Of a stretch of 64,000 nucleotides of DNA, positions 61,883 through 64,000 are shown piece by piece. The stretch comes from Romanomermis culicivorax (taxonomy: Eukaryota; Nematoda; Enoplea; Mermithida; Mermithidae), in contig CAWUHX010000239.1 of the NCBI GenBank assembly GCA_963922205.1, positions 310,001 through 374,000 on the forward strand. Direction: 5' to 3'. Position numbers and translations under genes: made by a program. Every line of letters begins with the position of its first letter. Positions within the stretch are counted from its first letter, which is position 1. The notes beneath the pieces are model-generated. The model worked only from the letters and a program-made list of their open reading frames with translations. It was not told where the DNA came from and made no database searches.

Positions 61883-63980
61883 GGGGCCGGTTGTATAAAG
61901 GTGGTTTTCGCGAAAGCCTAGCTTGCGAGAAAAGCCAGGCTTTCGAGGCGAAAGCCAGGCTTTAAAACGAGTTGCAGAAAGGTTTTGAAAGCCTGGCTTT
62001 CGAAAGCCTAGCTTTCGAAGCTCGGCTTTCGTTTTTTGGCGTTATTTACTGTAATCATGAATTTTTTTAATTTTTTTGCGTTCGATTATTTAGCGTGTTG
62101 TCATTAAATAGTCTATTTGACTTGATTTTCTTAGTTCGTACAAAAAATTTCGGTTGGCTTTGGAAGAGAAAATTTTAAATAATTTTTTCTAATGTGTCTC
62201 ACCGGAAATTTTGTGAAATTAACTAGTGGCGTTTTAGTTTTGATGACAATTTGACGTTTGCCGGTACTGTACAGTTTAGCGGCGAAGCTTTTTAAAGTTT
62301 CTTTCGCACAGATAATGCAGGAAAGACCCATTTTTAGGTTTATTTTTTGTGCTGATTACAAATATGAAGTCTGTTTTCACTCTAAAACCAACTTAGGCCA
62401 AATTTTTTAATCAGAAATTACCAATTCCATAAAAATCGTCAAATTTTTTTGCGAGATTTCTTTCTTTAAATGGAATGAATAAACCTTAAAACAGGATTTC
62501 TGGCTCGATATACCTAGACTTTATAATCGTCATTAACATAAAAAATAAACCGAAAAATTACTTTCCCAGATTATTTTTGCACAAAAAAACAGAAAAAAAC
62601 GAGTACCCGCTAAACTGCGTACCTAAGTGTCATTTTGACTCAGGAAAACATTATACAATAGTTTAATTGGCTAATATTGAGAATACGGTTAGCTCAAAAG
62701 AGGCGGAACCTAATTTTTCTGATCCACGATATCACGAGAAGTTCAAAACTGCAAAAAAAATCGCCGGGGAAGCATATATTCGCGATGTTATGACAAGCAC
62801 CATTGGGCGGGGTTAGTACTTGGAACGGAACCGTAAAAAAGAATAAACAGTGGCGGTCGATGTGTAGCTATCAAGATCGGTTAGGTGACTTCTTATATAA
62901 TCATACTAAAGCATGCGAAATCGATATCGATTATAAATGTCTTGATCCGAAAATTGGTCAAAAGGGTTCATAAGATCGCGAAGCCGTCGAGGAATACGTG
63001 CCTGTCGTTCATTATCATCATCAAGCAGGTTCAAAATACCCTATACAAAATTAGGCATCCTAAAAACAATGCCATACATAGGTTGTGTTACATACATATA
63101 CATACCCATGTACATTCACCATTTTCAACTAGGCAAAAATTGTCAAATGCCAAAAAATGGTCCTCTTTTAGTGTATGTACATTGTGTATATGTGACCAAG
63201 ATAGGTACATGTACATATTTGCTTTCCTCAAACTTTTTAACGTCCAAAAACGCCCTAAAATTTTGTCTCTTAAGCTAAATGTTGCATTTTGAACATTTCA
63301 AGTGGTTGGGTTGCGTTGAAGGCGCCTTGAAATTTGCAAAAAATTGCTCTGTAAATTGCTAAATTATTGTGAGGCGCAAAAATTTTGAAACGTGGCCCTT
63401 TTAGAATACAAAGTTTTTCCATTTCAGCATTGGCTACGCCTATAATATATATGTATGTATATATTCTTGAGAAAAAGAGCACAAAAATTTTTAAACAAAT
63501 ATAGGTAAAGTCGGTAAACAAATACTTAGTCAAATCTCACAGCATCAAAGGGAGATAAGTTGCAAAAAATGAAGCATTGCTAAAAAAATTGGAAATTTTT
63601 ATAAAAATAAAGATAAATAATGTGCTTCTGACTAAAAACATTCAAAACATGAAAGTTTTCCTCAAAAAAGTGGGAAAAATTTAAGAAATCCAAGGTCCGG
63701 CTTTCGCGAAAACCACCTACCAAGTTGGTTTTCAAAAACTATGGAAGAAAAGCCCGGCTTTCGAAAGCTAGGCTTCGCAAATTCTTTATACAACTCGCAG
63801 TGGTTTTCGAGCGCGAAAGCCAGGCTTTCGACCGCCGAAAGCTCGGCTTTTCAAAGCCTGGCTTTTGAGCAAAGCCTAGCTTTCGTTTGGTCTTTATACA
63901 ACTCGATTTCAAAACGAAAGCCTAGCTTTCACAACGAAAGCTAGGCTTTGCTCGAAAACCACCTTTATACAACCGGCCCC
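61883..63980. mobile_element. 2.1-kb element with GGGGCCGGTTG ends and palindromic subterminal arrays
   Basis: The left end is GGGGCCGGTTGTATAAAGGT, the right end ACCTTTATACAACCGGCCCC. Within 150 bp of the left end and 280 bp of the right end are about 15 copies of GAAAGCCTGGCTTTCG or variants (CCAGG, CTAG and CCGG centres), most of them palindromic. The interior (62100-63660) is AT-rich with only weak frames (such as 62885-63292, 135 codons, no domain). Neither a target duplication nor a transposase was found, so the superfamily is undetermined. Confidence 0.8.
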
Positions 63981-64000
63981 AGATCACAAGTAACGTGGCA

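Noticed and set aside
62885-63292. 135-codon frame in the terminal inverted-repeat element
   Set aside because: No domain, biased AT composition and overlapping alternative frames; not supported as a gene.
1-64000. CRISPR arrays, rRNA or tRNA genes, bacterial operons
   Set aside because: No regularly spaced identical repeats, no rRNA signature and no cloverleaf was seen; the gene structure is eukaryotic.

Overview
The window reads as nuclear DNA of an AT-rich invertebrate animal genome. The one clear host gene is split by GT-AG introns, has no operon structure and belongs to a eukaryotic nucleolar family. Most of the remaining DNA is transposon-derived. I cannot name the species. No rRNA, tRNA or CRISPR array is visible.

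1-32.6 kb: no intact host gene was recognised. This stretch is stacked, mostly non-autonomous DNA transposons. They include a foldback element (561-1607), PIF/Harbinger remnants and MITEs with TTA or TAA target duplications (1738-2575, 6238-7290, 8589-8724), several hAT copies with 8-bp duplications (around 10.7-13.3, 18.2-20.7 and 24.6-26.5 kb), a pogo/Tigger element with TA duplication (11729-12345), pogo-like transposase fragments (21.2-23.3 kb), and a G-tract MITE family whose ends read CATACATGTAA. Several are nested, so the order of insertion can be read. A short GC-rich hairpin module recurs at least 13 times in different repeat backgrounds.

32.7-46.6 kb, + strand: a gene of about 15 recognised exons encodes a MYBBP1A/POL5-family nucleolar protein (about 1145 residues assembled). 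Its larger introns are filled with hAT-type and other inverted-repeat elements. A convergent gene on the - strand ends at 46670-46757; only its last exon is recognised.

46902-61003: a 14.1-kb Ty3/Gypsy-class LTR retroelement with two 1425-bp LTRs, CTGG target duplications and TGTCA...TGACA termini. Its order is unusual: gag, an unrecognised ORF, an envelope-like glycoprotein with a retropepsin-like domain in its tail, then protease-RT-RNase H remnant, then integrase. The envelope-like region lies between gag and pol instead of after pol. The copy is broken: gag frameshifts, a stop in the envelope frame, a deletion that removes the catalytic core of RT and most of RNase H, and a frame change before integrase.

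61.0-64.0 kb: a 396-bp CACTA-type MITE (61478-61873) and a 2.1-kb inverted-repeat element (61883-63980) with about 15 palindromic subterminal repeats at its ends.

Relations: the MYBBP1A-type gene and its convergent neighbour are the only host genes I can support. Everything else is selfish DNA in various stages of decay, mostly deletion derivatives that would depend on transposases or retroelement proteins made elsewhere.
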